The notes under the pieces: generated by a model | The model's database searches: none | What the model saw: only the letters and a program-made list of their open reading frames with translations | Told to the model about the DNA's origin: nothing | Assembly: GCF_002242685.1 (NCBI RefSeq) | Contig: NZ_NBIM01000001.1 | Coordinates: 1,116,001-1,180,000, forward strand | Source of the DNA: Oceanimonas doudoroffii | Lineage (GTDB): Bacteria > Pseudomonadota > Gammaproteobacteria > Enterobacterales > Aeromonadaceae | Direction of reading: 5' to 3' | Length of the DNA stretch: 64,000 nucleotides | In this document: piece after piece, positions 26,386-34,041 of the stretch | Layout: every line of letters starts with the position of its first letter | How positions within the stretch are numbered: the first letter of the stretch is position 1 | Translations under genes and position numbers: made by a program

Positions 26386-27807
26386 TCAGGCCTCGTCGGC
26401 CGCGGCCTTTTTCAGCCGTTTGCTCAACGCCGGCTGGGAAATACCCAGCAGCCGGGCGGCGAGTGACTGATTGCCCTCGGCCCGGCGCATGGCCTCGGCC
26501 ACCAGCAGGTCGCCCACTTCGGTCAGCCTGGGCAGGGTCTGCATGCGGCGAAAGGGGCTCGGCTCGTCTTCCCCCTCGGTCAGCAGGGGCAGCTCCTGTT
26601 GTCCAAGGGCCTGACGGAACACCTCCATCGACAGCATTTTCGACTTGTGCCGGCTCATGGCGTCATAAGCCAGGGCCCGCAACTCCCGCACGTTGCCGGG
26701 AAAGGCGTAGTTGGCCAGCAGCACCGGTAATTCCCGCGGCAGGGTGGGCACGGTTTTATCCAGCTCCGCCGCCGCCTCGGCAAGAAAATGCTCCAGCAAC
26801 AGGGGAATGTCGCCCTTGCGCTGGCGCAGCGGCGGAATTTCCACCTGATGGGTACGCAGCCGGTAGTAAAGATCCTTGCGAAAACTGCCTTCCTGCTGCT
26901 TGCGGGCCAGATCCTGGTGGGTGGCCACCACCACCCTGGCACTGATGCGTTTGGGCCTGTCACTGCCCAGGGGGTAATATTCCCCTTCCTGCAGCAGCCG
27001 CAACAACTTGACCTGGGAAGTCAGGCTCAGGTCGCCAATCTCGTCCAGAAACAGGGTGCCGCCCGCGGCCTGCTCTATCATGCCGGCCCGGGCCCGGTCG
27101 GCACCGGTAAAGGCCCCCTTGTGATGGCCGAACAGGGTATCGGCGAACACATTGTCGTCCAGCCCCGCCACGTTCACGCTGATCACGGGGCCGCTTCGGT
27201 TGCTCAGGGTATGAATGGCGTGGGCAATCAGCTCCTTGCCCACCCCGCTCTCACCGCAGATCAACACCGGCTGGCTGCTGGCGGAAACCGCCTCCAGGTA
27301 CTGAAACACCGAGCGCATGCCCTTGTCCTGGGTAATGATGCCGGCGAACACCTCGGGGCGCTCCAGGGTATCGGTCAGAAAGCGCCGGCGCATCTCCTGG
27401 TTTTCCAGGCGCATTTCCTGGCTGGCAATGGCCCGGCGAATGCCGCCGATCAGTCGGTCTTCTTCCGTGGTCTTGACGAAATAGTCATAGGCGCCGAGGC
27501 GAATGCAGTTCACTGCCGTCTCCAGCTGGTTCAGCCCGCTGATGATGATCACGGCTATCTCGGGATATTCTTCCACTATCTGTTGCAGCAGGGCCTCACC
27601 CGACAGGTGCGGCATGGTCAGATCCAGCAGCACCAGGCCAATGGGCTCACGGGCAATGATGCCCATGACCTCCCGGCTGTCTTCGCAGCGATAAATGTGA
27701 TTAATGCCGCCCCGCCGCTCCAGGGCAATGCTGAGGCTGCGCAGAAAGGGGGCTTCATCATCCACCAGCAGCACACCAAAGCTGGGGTAGGAATTGCTTT
27801 TGATCAC
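26386..27807 (-). CDS. Sigma-54-dependent response regulator (DctD/AauR-like)
   Basis: A 473-residue activator with three domains. The receiver domain spans about 10-125, with acidic pair D16/D17, phosphoacceptor D62 in LLDLTMP and K112 in YDYFVK. The AAA+ domain spans about 155-390, with Walker A GESGVGKE at 185-192 and the sigma-54 contact loop GAFTGA at 231-236. A C-terminal Fis-type helix-turn-helix ends [22 protein letters not shown]. It starts at GTG 27807 and overlaps the kinase stop by 4 bp, so the two are translationally coupled. The likely target is the sigma-54 promoter just downstream, before the symporter. Confidence 0.95.
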   Translation of the reverse strand: MIKSNSYPSFGVLLVDDEAPFLRSLSIALERRGGINHIYRCEDSREVMGIIAREPIGLVLLDLTMPHLSGEALLQQIVEEYPEIAVIIISGLNQLETAVNCIRLGAYDYFVKTTEEDRLIGGIRRAIASQEMRLENQEMRRRFLTDTLERPEVFAGIITQDKGMRSVFQYLEAVSASSQPVLICGESGVGKELIAHAIHTLSNRSGPVISVNVAGLDDNVFADTLFGHHKGAFTGADRARAGMIEQAAGGTLFLDEIGDLSLTSQVKLLRLLQEGEYYPLGSDRPKRISARVVVATHQDLARKQQEGSFRKDLYYRLRTHQVEIPPLRQRKGDIPLLLEHFLAEAAAELDKTVPTLPRELPVLLANYAFPGNVRELRALAYDAMSRHKSKMLSMEVFRQALGQQELPLLTEGEDEPSPFRRMQTLPRLTEVGDLLVAEAMRRAEGNQSLAARLLGISQPALSKRLKKAAADEA

Positions 27808-29480
27808 GATGGGGTTCCTTCGATCGCGGGTAACGTCAGGGTGGCGCGGGTTCCCCGGCCCGGCTCGGATTCATATTCCAGCCGGCCGCCATGCTCCTGT
27901 ACGATGCCGGCCGACACGGACAAACCCAGCCCGATGCCGCCCTGTTCGCGCTTGGTGGTAAAAAACGGATCTTTCAGCCGGGACAGATCGCCGGGCGATA
28001 TGCCCACGCCCTGATCGGTAATTTCAAGATACAACTCGTTGCGTGGCGCCCGGTGTCCGGTGCGAATAACAATGCCCTGTTCCGGGCTGGTAAGGGCCTG
28101 ACAGGCATTCACCACCAGGTTGATCAGCACCTGCTCAATGCGCTGGGCGTTGCCCCTGAAGTGCGGCAACCCGGGCTCGCAATGCACTTCCACGCGATGA
28201 CTGGACGTGCGAATGGTGTTGTCGACCAGACGGATCACCGTGGCCACCAGCGCATTGAGATCCACGTTCTCGTTCAGCTCCGCCGGGCCCTGACGGGCAA
28301 AGTCGCGCAGATCATCCACGATGCGGCGAATGCGCCCGGCGCTGGCCTGCATGTCGTCGAGCATGGCGGGCAGCTCCTCGCGCATGCGGCTGTAGGGCAA
28401 CCCGGCCAGGTAAAAATCGCCCTGCTGCTCATATTGCGCCTCCAGCAGCGCTTCCAGATCGGCAAAGGCGTCTTTCAGCACCGGCAGGTTGAGCAGCAGC
28501 AGGCTGCTGGGATTGTTGATTTCGTGGGCCACTCCCGACACCAGAATGCCCAGGGACGACATCTTGTCGGCCTGGATCAATTGCTGATGCTGCAGTTGCA
28601 GCTTCTCGCTGCGCCGGGCCACTTCCCGGGCCAGCATGCGGTTCCAGATGACAATCCCCCCCAGCACCACCAGCAACACCGCCGACACCAGGGCGGCGGC
28701 CAGGCCGATTTTCTTCCAGGGCCAGCCGCCCTGCTCCAGCGGCCCCAGCCACTTGTCGTAAATCTGTTGCAGGCGGCCGGTGTTCTTGAGAATGGCCAGC
28801 CCTTCGCTGAAGCCCGCCAGCAGCGCCTCGTTCCCCTTTGATACCGCATAGCCGTAGCGCTGGGGCTGAAAAGGCTGGCCCACCGGCACTATGTTGGACA
28901 ACTCCAGCTCGCGGCCCAGATACAGCCCCGGCAGGTTGGCAACCAGGGCATAATCGTGCTTGCCCGCCGCCAGCAACCGCAGCGCCGAGGCATGGGTGTC
29001 GACCAGCACCAGGTTGTCTCCCACGTTATTGTGCAGCAGGTGGTCGTGCATAATGCCGCCCCGCTGCACAACCACCTCTTTGCCGCGCAGATCGGCCAGC
29101 TCCCTGGCTTCGTCTTCCCCTTTGCGGGCAAAAATGGACTGATACACAATGGCGTGTGGTGGCGAGAAACTGTAATCATCGCTGCGCTCGCTGGAGAAAA
29201 TCATGCCCTGCAGCACATCCATCTCGCCCGTATCCAGGGCCTGGCGCATGCGATTCCAGTCGCCGAGGTGAAACTCCACCTGCATGCCCATGACTTCGGC
29301 AATGGCACGGGTCAACTCCACGTTGTAGCCGTCGGGCTCGCCGTCTTCATTGAGAAATTCATAGGGCGGATAGTCGTGATCGCCGCCCACACGAATAATG
29401 CCTTCCCGATAGGGCTCTGCCGCCATGGCGCCGCCCAGGGCCAGTCCCCACAACAACAGGCACGCCTGAAGCCATTTCAT
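27804..29480 (-). CDS. Sensor histidine kinase with periplasmic amino-acid-binding domain
   Basis: The 558-residue protein has a signal sequence (1-21) and then a family-3 solute-binding domain (about 29-245). That domain begins IIRVGGDHDYPPYEF and includes GYNVELTRAIAEVMG, typical of polar amino acid binding proteins. One membrane span lies at about 258-279. A DctB-like kinase core follows: phosphorylated H319 in GVAHEINNP, N-box NLVVNACQAL, DQGVGIS, FFTTK and GIGLGLS. The binding domain is fused in place of the usual PAS/Cache sensor of DctB, so it should read a periplasmic ligand directly, probably an acidic amino acid given the neighbours. Its ATG overlaps the LysR stop by 4 bp. Confidence 0.94.
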   Translation of the reverse strand: MKWLQACLLLWGLALGGAMAAEPYREGIIRVGGDHDYPPYEFLNEDGEPDGYNVELTRAIAEVMGMQVEFHLGDWNRMRQALDTGEMDVLQGMIFSSERSDDYSFSPPHAIVYQSIFARKGEDEARELADLRGKEVVVQRGGIMHDHLLHNNVGDNLVLVDTHASALRLLAAGKHDYALVANLPGLYLGRELELSNIVPVGQPFQPQRYGYAVSKGNEALLAGFSEGLAILKNTGRLQQIYDKWLGPLEQGGWPWKKIGLAAALVSAVLLVVLGGIVIWNRMLAREVARRSEKLQLQHQQLIQADKMSSLGILVSGVAHEINNPSSLLLLNLPVLKDAFADLEALLEAQYEQQGDFYLAGLPYSRMREELPAMLDDMQASAGRIRRIVDDLRDFARQGPAELNENVDLNALVATVIRLVDNTIRTSSHRVEVHCEPGLPHFRGNAQRIEQVLINLVVNACQALTSPEQGIVIRTGHRAPRNELYLEITDQGVGISPGDLSRLKDPFFTTKREQGGIGLGLSVSAGIVQEHGGRLEYESEPGRGTRATLTLPAIEGTPS

Positions 29481-30394
29481 GCCGTGGGCTCCGCCCGGCC
29501 GTAATTCTGCTCACACACTTGCCAGAAGGCTTCGGCGGTGTCGGACAGGGGCCGGTTGCAGCGATAGAGACACACATTGAGCGGCAACTGCCAACGGTCG
29601 TCACCGCAGATCACCAGAAAGCCCTGACGCAACTCTTCTCGAATGGCAAAGCTCGGCACCCAGGCAATGCCCATGCCCTGCATGGCCATCACCTTCAGGC
29701 TGTCGGCCAGGGGTGACTCAAACGCCTGACGCAGGGTCACGGTGCGTGGCCGGCTGCGCAGCAACCGCTCCACACAGCGGCCGAGAAAAATTTCTTCGGG
29801 GTACCCCAGATAAGGCAGGGTGGCACCATGGGCGGCGTCCAGGTTGAAAACGGGCTGGCCGTCCTCATCGGCGCGACACACCGGCACCAGTTGCTCGGTT
29901 TGCAGCTCAAAACGGTGAAACTGCCCCGGCGCCAGGGTGGGATCTTCAAACGCCAGCAAAAAGTCGCAAATGCCGTTTTTCAGGGCCTGCACGCTGTCAT
30001 CCACATTGGCCACCAGCTGGCGGGTACTGATGCCCTCCAGCTCTCGGCGAAACGACTGCAGAAAGGCGGGAAATAAAGACAGTGACAGGGTGTGAGACAC
30101 GGCGAAGTCGATGGTGTGGGCACCACGCTGTTTCATGGAGCGAAGATGGCCGATGCTGTCGGCCAGCTGGGTCACCAGGTTGCGCGCGGTAATACGAAAC
30201 AGCCGACCTTCATCGGTCAGTTGCACCGGCGTGCTGGTTCGGTCGACCAACTCGCAGCCCAGGGCGGTTTCCAGTGCGCGAATGCGCCGGCTGAAGGCGG
30301 GCTGGGTCATGTGCCGCTCCTGGGCGGAGCGGGAAAAACTCTGGGTGTGGGCCAATGAAAGAAAGTCTTCCAGCCATTTTGTTTCTATGTTCAT
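29477..30394 (-). CDS. LysR-family regulator, HypT/YjiE-like
   Basis: A 305-residue regulator whose N-terminus ETKWLEDFLSLAHTQSFSRSAQERHMTQPAFSRRIRALE closely follows the HypT (YjiE) winged helix. The C-terminal part also matches (SLSLSLFPAFL; GMGIAWVPSFAIREELRQG). HypT in E. coli responds to hypochlorite, but here the gene is translationally coupled to the kinase-regulator pair and divergent from an Asp/Glu racemase, so a role in acidic amino acid metabolism is more likely. AAGGGTGG precedes the ATG. A palindromic stretch in its upstream region (30425-30446) is a possible operator. Confidence 0.9.
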   Translation of the reverse strand: MNIETKWLEDFLSLAHTQSFSRSAQERHMTQPAFSRRIRALETALGCELVDRTSTPVQLTDEGRLFRITARNLVTQLADSIGHLRSMKQRGAHTIDFAVSHTLSLSLFPAFLQSFRRELEGISTRQLVANVDDSVQALKNGICDFLLAFEDPTLAPGQFHRFELQTEQLVPVCRADEDGQPVFNLDAAHGATLPYLGYPEEIFLGRCVERLLRSRPRTVTLRQAFESPLADSLKVMAMQGMGIAWVPSFAIREELRQGFLVICGDDRWQLPLNVCLYRCNRPLSDTAEAFWQVCEQNYGRAEPTA

Positions 30395-30424
30395 GCACCA
30401 CCCTTGGCTTGATACCCACAGCTT

Positions 30425-30446
30425 GGTCAGCCCGCTGACCGGTCAG
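30425..30446. promoter_or_regulatory. Palindromic site between LysR gene and racemase
   Basis: GGTCAG-CCCG-CTGACC-GGTCAG contains the perfect palindrome CTGACCGGTCAG (30435-30446) and an overlapping inverted repeat. It lies 31 bp upstream of the LysR start, a usual place for autoregulation. Confidence 0.5.
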
Positions 30447-30665
30447 GGTGGCATTATATCACTCGCCGGCGCCGATGCTCAGGGCCCTGTTGCACCATGC
30501 CAATCTGGCACCGGCGATAACAAAGCGGCATAACGGCGCCATCTTATTGATATTGCAACTGCGGCACGGGGGTTATGCGGCTTGCGCATAGGGGGTACTC
30601 AAACGGCATTGTCGGTGCCCTCGCCGGCTGTTTTAGGCTGCAAAAAAACAGCCTGGAGACAGCTT

Positions 30666-31376
30666 ATGAGTTCCCTGATTGGCATTCTTGGCGGCATGGG
30701 CCCGCTTGCCACCGTCGACTTTGTGACCAAGATCATTCACCAGACCCCGGCCAGCCGGGATCAGGATCACCTGCCGCTGCTGGTGCATTCGGTGCCGCAA
30801 ATTCCCGACCGCACCGCCTGCCTGCTGGAGAACAAGGAGTCTCCCCTCGAGGCCCTGCTGAAAGGGCTGAACACCCTGATAAGCGGCGGCGCCGGCTGCA
30901 TTGCCATTCCCTGTAACACCGCCCATTACTGGTATGAGCCGCTGGCCCAGGCGAGCAGCGTGCCCATTTTGCACATTGCTCGGGCCTGCGCCGCGGCGCT
31001 TGCAGGTGAAAAGGTTGGTTCGGTTGGCCTGCTGGCCACCGACGGCACCCTGAAGGCCGGTTTTTATGCTCGAGAGCTGGCGGAATTTGGCATTGCCCTC
31101 ACCACGCCTCGGCCCGAACTGCAGCGCCGAGTGATGGAAGGCATTTATCTGGTCAAGTCCGGCGCCGTAAAGCAGGGTGCTCAAATGCTGGATGGCTGCA
31201 TGGCCGACATGCTGCAACAAGGGGTAGAGCGGGTCATTCTGGGATGCACCGAAATTCCTTTCGCGCTGGACTCCATTGGCTCGGCCCATGCCCATCTGGG
31301 CATGGACGCCACCAGGGCGCTGGCGGCGGCCTGTGTGCAGTGGCACCGCCAGCAGCAAATGGCGGTGGCGGCCTGA
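30666..31376 (+). CDS. Aspartate/glutamate racemase family protein
   Basis: A PLP-independent racemase of the Asp/Glu superfamily (236 residues). IGILGGMGPLATVDFVTKI is the conserved start. The two catalytic cysteines are in IPCNTAHYW (near residue 84) and LGCTEIP (near 193). The ATG at 30666 has GGAG at good spacing; a small hairpin (AGGCTG/CAGCCT, 30635-30654) ends at this ribosome site. It would interconvert L- and D-aspartate or glutamate, which could let the cell use D-aspartate through the neighbouring aspartase. Family members also include broad-specificity racemases (YgeA). Confidence 0.9.
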   Translation: MSSLIGILGGMGPLATVDFVTKIIHQTPASRDQDHLPLLVHSVPQIPDRTACLLENKESPLEALLKGLNTLISGGAGCIAIPCNTAHYWYEPLAQASSVPILHIARACAAALAGEKVGSVGLLATDGTLKAGFYARELAEFGIALTTPRPELQRRVMEGIYLVKSGAVKQGAQMLDGCMADMLQQGVERVILGCTEIPFALDSIGSAHAHLGMDATRALAAACVQWHRQQQMAVAA

Positions 31377-31454
31377 TCGCACCGCCACTTTTATGACGGC
31401 CCGGGATATTGATGCCATGACGGCGTCGGCCCCGGGCCGATTTGCGTTTGCCAA

Positions 31455-32852
31455 TCAGGCGACGCAGGGCGTCACCATGGACGCCGGGCTGAGCACCGCC
31501 GCCAGGCGCTCTTCGCTGAGCAGCTGCTCTTCGCGCACCAGCTCGGCCACGGTGGCGCCGGTCATCAATGCCTGGTTGGCAATGCGGCTGGCGTTGTCGT
31601 AACCGATATGGGGCACCAGGGCGGTAATGATGCCGATACTGTTATGCAGGTGGGCGGCACACTGCTCCTCGTTGGCCTTGATGCCGCGCACACAGCGCGT
31701 GTCGAGCATGCGAATGGCTTCACCCAGCATGCGGCTGGAGTTGAGCAGGTTATAGATAATCAGCGGCTCCATGGCGTTCAGCTGCAGCTGGCCGGCTTCC
31801 GCCGCCAGGGTGACCGCCAGATCGGCACCGATCACCTGAAACGCAGTCTGGTTCATTGCCTCGGGAATGACCGGGTTCACCTTGCCGGGCATGATGGACG
31901 AACCGGGTTGCATGGCGGGCAGCTGAATTTCGCCCAGGCCGGTGCGCGGGCCGCTGGACAGCAGGCGCAGATCGTTGCTGAGTTTGGACAGCTTCACCGC
32001 CACCCGTTTGAGCACGCTGGAGAAGGTAACAAAGGCGCCCATGTCGGAGGTGGCTTCCACCAGATTGCTGGCCAGGCTGACCGGCTGGCCAGACACCTCG
32101 GCCAGGTGATTTACCGCCAGCGGCGCGTAGTCGGGGTGGGCGTTAATGCCGGTGCCGATGGCAGTGCCGCCCAGGTTCACCTCGCACAGCAGCCGGCAGG
32201 CGTCGTCGATACGGGCGTCTTCTTCACCCAGGTTGACGGCAAAGGCCTCGAACTCCTGACCCAGGGTCATGGGCACGGCGTCCTGCAGCTGAGTTCGGCC
32301 CATTTTGAGAATGTGGGCAAACTCCTCGGCCTTGGCCGCCAGGCTTTGTTGCAGACCGGCAATGGCCTGCTTGAGCGGCTGGGCGGCAAACACGATGGCC
32401 AGCCGGGCGGCGGTGGGATAGGCGTCGTTGGTGGACTGGGAGCGGTTCACGTCATTATTGGGGTGCAGGTGTTTGTAGTCGCCCCGGGCATGGCCCAGCT
32501 TGGCCAGCGCCAGGTTGGCAATGACTTCGTTGGCGTTCATGTTGGTGGAGGTGCCCGCCCCGCCCTGAATAAGATCCACCACAAACTGATCGTGCAGGGC
32601 GCCGTTCATGATATCGGCACAGGCGGCGTTAATGGCTTCGGCCTTGTGCGGCTCCAGCTGGCCCAGATCTCGGTTGGCGCGGGCGGCGGCGGCCTTGACC
32701 ATGGCCAGGGCGTTGATCAGCTCGGGAAAGTGGCTGATGGGCACACCGGTAATGGTGAAGTTCTGCTGCGCGCGCTGGGTTTGAATGCCGTACCAGGCCT
32801 CGGCCGGCACCGGCTGTTCACCCAAAAGATCTTTTTCAATACGTGTTTGCAT
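31455..32852 (-). CDS. aspA: Aspartate ammonia-lyase
   Basis: Aspartase splits L-aspartate into fumarate and ammonia, which makes aspartate a carbon and nitrogen source. The 465-residue protein has the fumarase/aspartase superfamily features: GGAGTSTNMNANEVIAN, DVNRSQSTNDAYPTA, and the signature loop GSSIMPGKVNP carrying the catalytic serine. The opening RIEKDLLGEQPVPAEAWYGIQTQRA is specific for aspartase rather than fumarase C. AGGTAA precedes the ATG. It is divergent from an XRE regulator and convergent with the racemase. Confidence 0.95.
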   Translation of the reverse strand: MQTRIEKDLLGEQPVPAEAWYGIQTQRAQQNFTITGVPISHFPELINALAMVKAAAARANRDLGQLEPHKAEAINAACADIMNGALHDQFVVDLIQGGAGTSTNMNANEVIANLALAKLGHARGDYKHLHPNNDVNRSQSTNDAYPTAARLAIVFAAQPLKQAIAGLQQSLAAKAEEFAHILKMGRTQLQDAVPMTLGQEFEAFAVNLGEEDARIDDACRLLCEVNLGGTAIGTGINAHPDYAPLAVNHLAEVSGQPVSLASNLVEATSDMGAFVTFSSVLKRVAVKLSKLSNDLRLLSSGPRTGLGEIQLPAMQPGSSIMPGKVNPVIPEAMNQTAFQVIGADLAVTLAAEAGQLQLNAMEPLIIYNLLNSSRMLGEAIRMLDTRCVRGIKANEEQCAAHLHNSIGIITALVPHIGYDNASRIANQALMTGATVAELVREEQLLSEERLAAVLSPASMVTPCVA

Positions 32853-33041
32853 TGGTTACCTGCTTGGTGGAGTTTGTGCGGTTCAAGGCCCTATTACAGC
32901 AGTGCGCACAGGCACTGAAAATTTGACGCACTGTCTCAAACTGATGCTGATTGGCGCAGTCAGTACACCAGAAAGCGACTGTCGCACCCTGTTGCAGAAA
33001 AATAACGTTAGGTATACTGACCCCAGTTTCACGGAGCCTCT

Positions 33042-33854
33042 ATGCACCAAGACTTTGCCAAAAACCTGCGTCTGCTCTGCAGTTACTACAAGTCAGTAGC
33101 TGAGGTATGTCGCCGGCTGAAGATAAACCGCCCCCAGTTCAACCGCTATTTGAGTGGTCGCTACAAGCCCTCGGCCCATAGCCTGCGCCGCCTGTGCGAC
33201 TTTTTCGGAGTGGAAGAGCACGAAATTCTGATGCCCCACAGCCAGTTCGAACTGCTGATCCAGGTGCGACCCAAGCCCCAGGTTGTGGAAGAGGCGCACC
33301 CGGAAGCCGAGCACATGAGCCTGCTGCAGGCCAACTCTCAGGGGCTGGAAAAATACCTGGGTTATTACTTTGAATACCACTACTCCATGGCCTTTCCGGG
33401 CAAGATACTGCGCAACCTGCTGTGCCTGGAGCGCCGGGGCGGCGGCGTGTATTACCAGCGCACCGAGCGCCTGCAACAGGCCCCGGGCGAGCGGGTGTTT
33501 CACAGCAAATATCTGGGCATGGCCCATCTGCTGGCGGATCGCATTTTTCTGGTGGACTACGAATCGCTCACCGGCAACCAGATCACCCAGACCATTTTGA
33601 TCCCCACCTTTAAAAGCCGGGTGGGCCGGCTCAGTGGCCTGCGCCTGGGCGCCTCCGCCAGCGGCGAGCGCATTCCCAGCTGCACCCGAGTGGTGCTGGA
33701 ATACCTGGGCCGGCAGGTGGACATTCGCCGCACCCTCTCCCTGTGCAGCACCTTTGATGCCGACAGCGGCCAGATCTCCGGCGCCATTCTTAACGCCATC
33801 GGCAACGACATGGCCCCCCACGAGCACCACTTTCGGGCCCGGCATTATTTCTGA
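33042..33854 (+). CDS. XRE-family transcriptional regulator
   Basis: A 270-residue protein with an N-terminal Cro/CI-type helix-turn-helix (SVAEVCRRLKINRPQFNRYLSGRYKPSAHSLRRLCDFFGV, about residues 18-56). A large C-terminal part of about 200 residues lacks a motif I can name and may be a ligand-sensing domain. GGAG lies 5 nt before the ATG, and TATACT (33013-33018) is a probable -10. It is divergent from aspA across 189 bp, so aspA is a plausible target, though the gene could also act elsewhere. Confidence 0.85.
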   Translation: MHQDFAKNLRLLCSYYKSVAEVCRRLKINRPQFNRYLSGRYKPSAHSLRRLCDFFGVEEHEILMPHSQFELLIQVRPKPQVVEEAHPEAEHMSLLQANSQGLEKYLGYYFEYHYSMAFPGKILRNLLCLERRGGGVYYQRTERLQQAPGERVFHSKYLGMAHLLADRIFLVDYESLTGNQITQTILIPTFKSRVGRLSGLRLGASASGERIPSCTRVVLEYLGRQVDIRRTLSLCSTFDADSGQISGAILNAIGNDMAPHEHHFRARHYF

Positions 33855-34001
33855 AACCCTACAGCCTGCATCATCAAGCGGAGCGTTATACAGAAAAGGA
33901 CGAATGTCTTGGTTATCTGAACGCTGAGTTGCAGGAATACCACCAGCTCCTCACTTATGAGATTCGGAAATAGCAAATCAAGACTCAGCCTTTCTCCTAT
34001 A

Positions 34002-34029
34002 AAAAACGCCGGCTTTCGCCGGCGTTTTT
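34002..34029. terminator. Bidirectional terminator between XRE gene and fdsA
   Basis: AAAAACGCCGGC-TTTC-GCCGGCGTTTTT, a 12-bp stem with A/T runs on both sides, between convergent genes. Confidence 0.95.
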
Positions 34030-34041
34030 GTTTGTTACCTC

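Noticed and set aside
30500..30600. Sigma-54 promoter before the racemase
   Set aside because: TGGCAC and GGCACG strings occur, but no TTGC element lies at the required distance.
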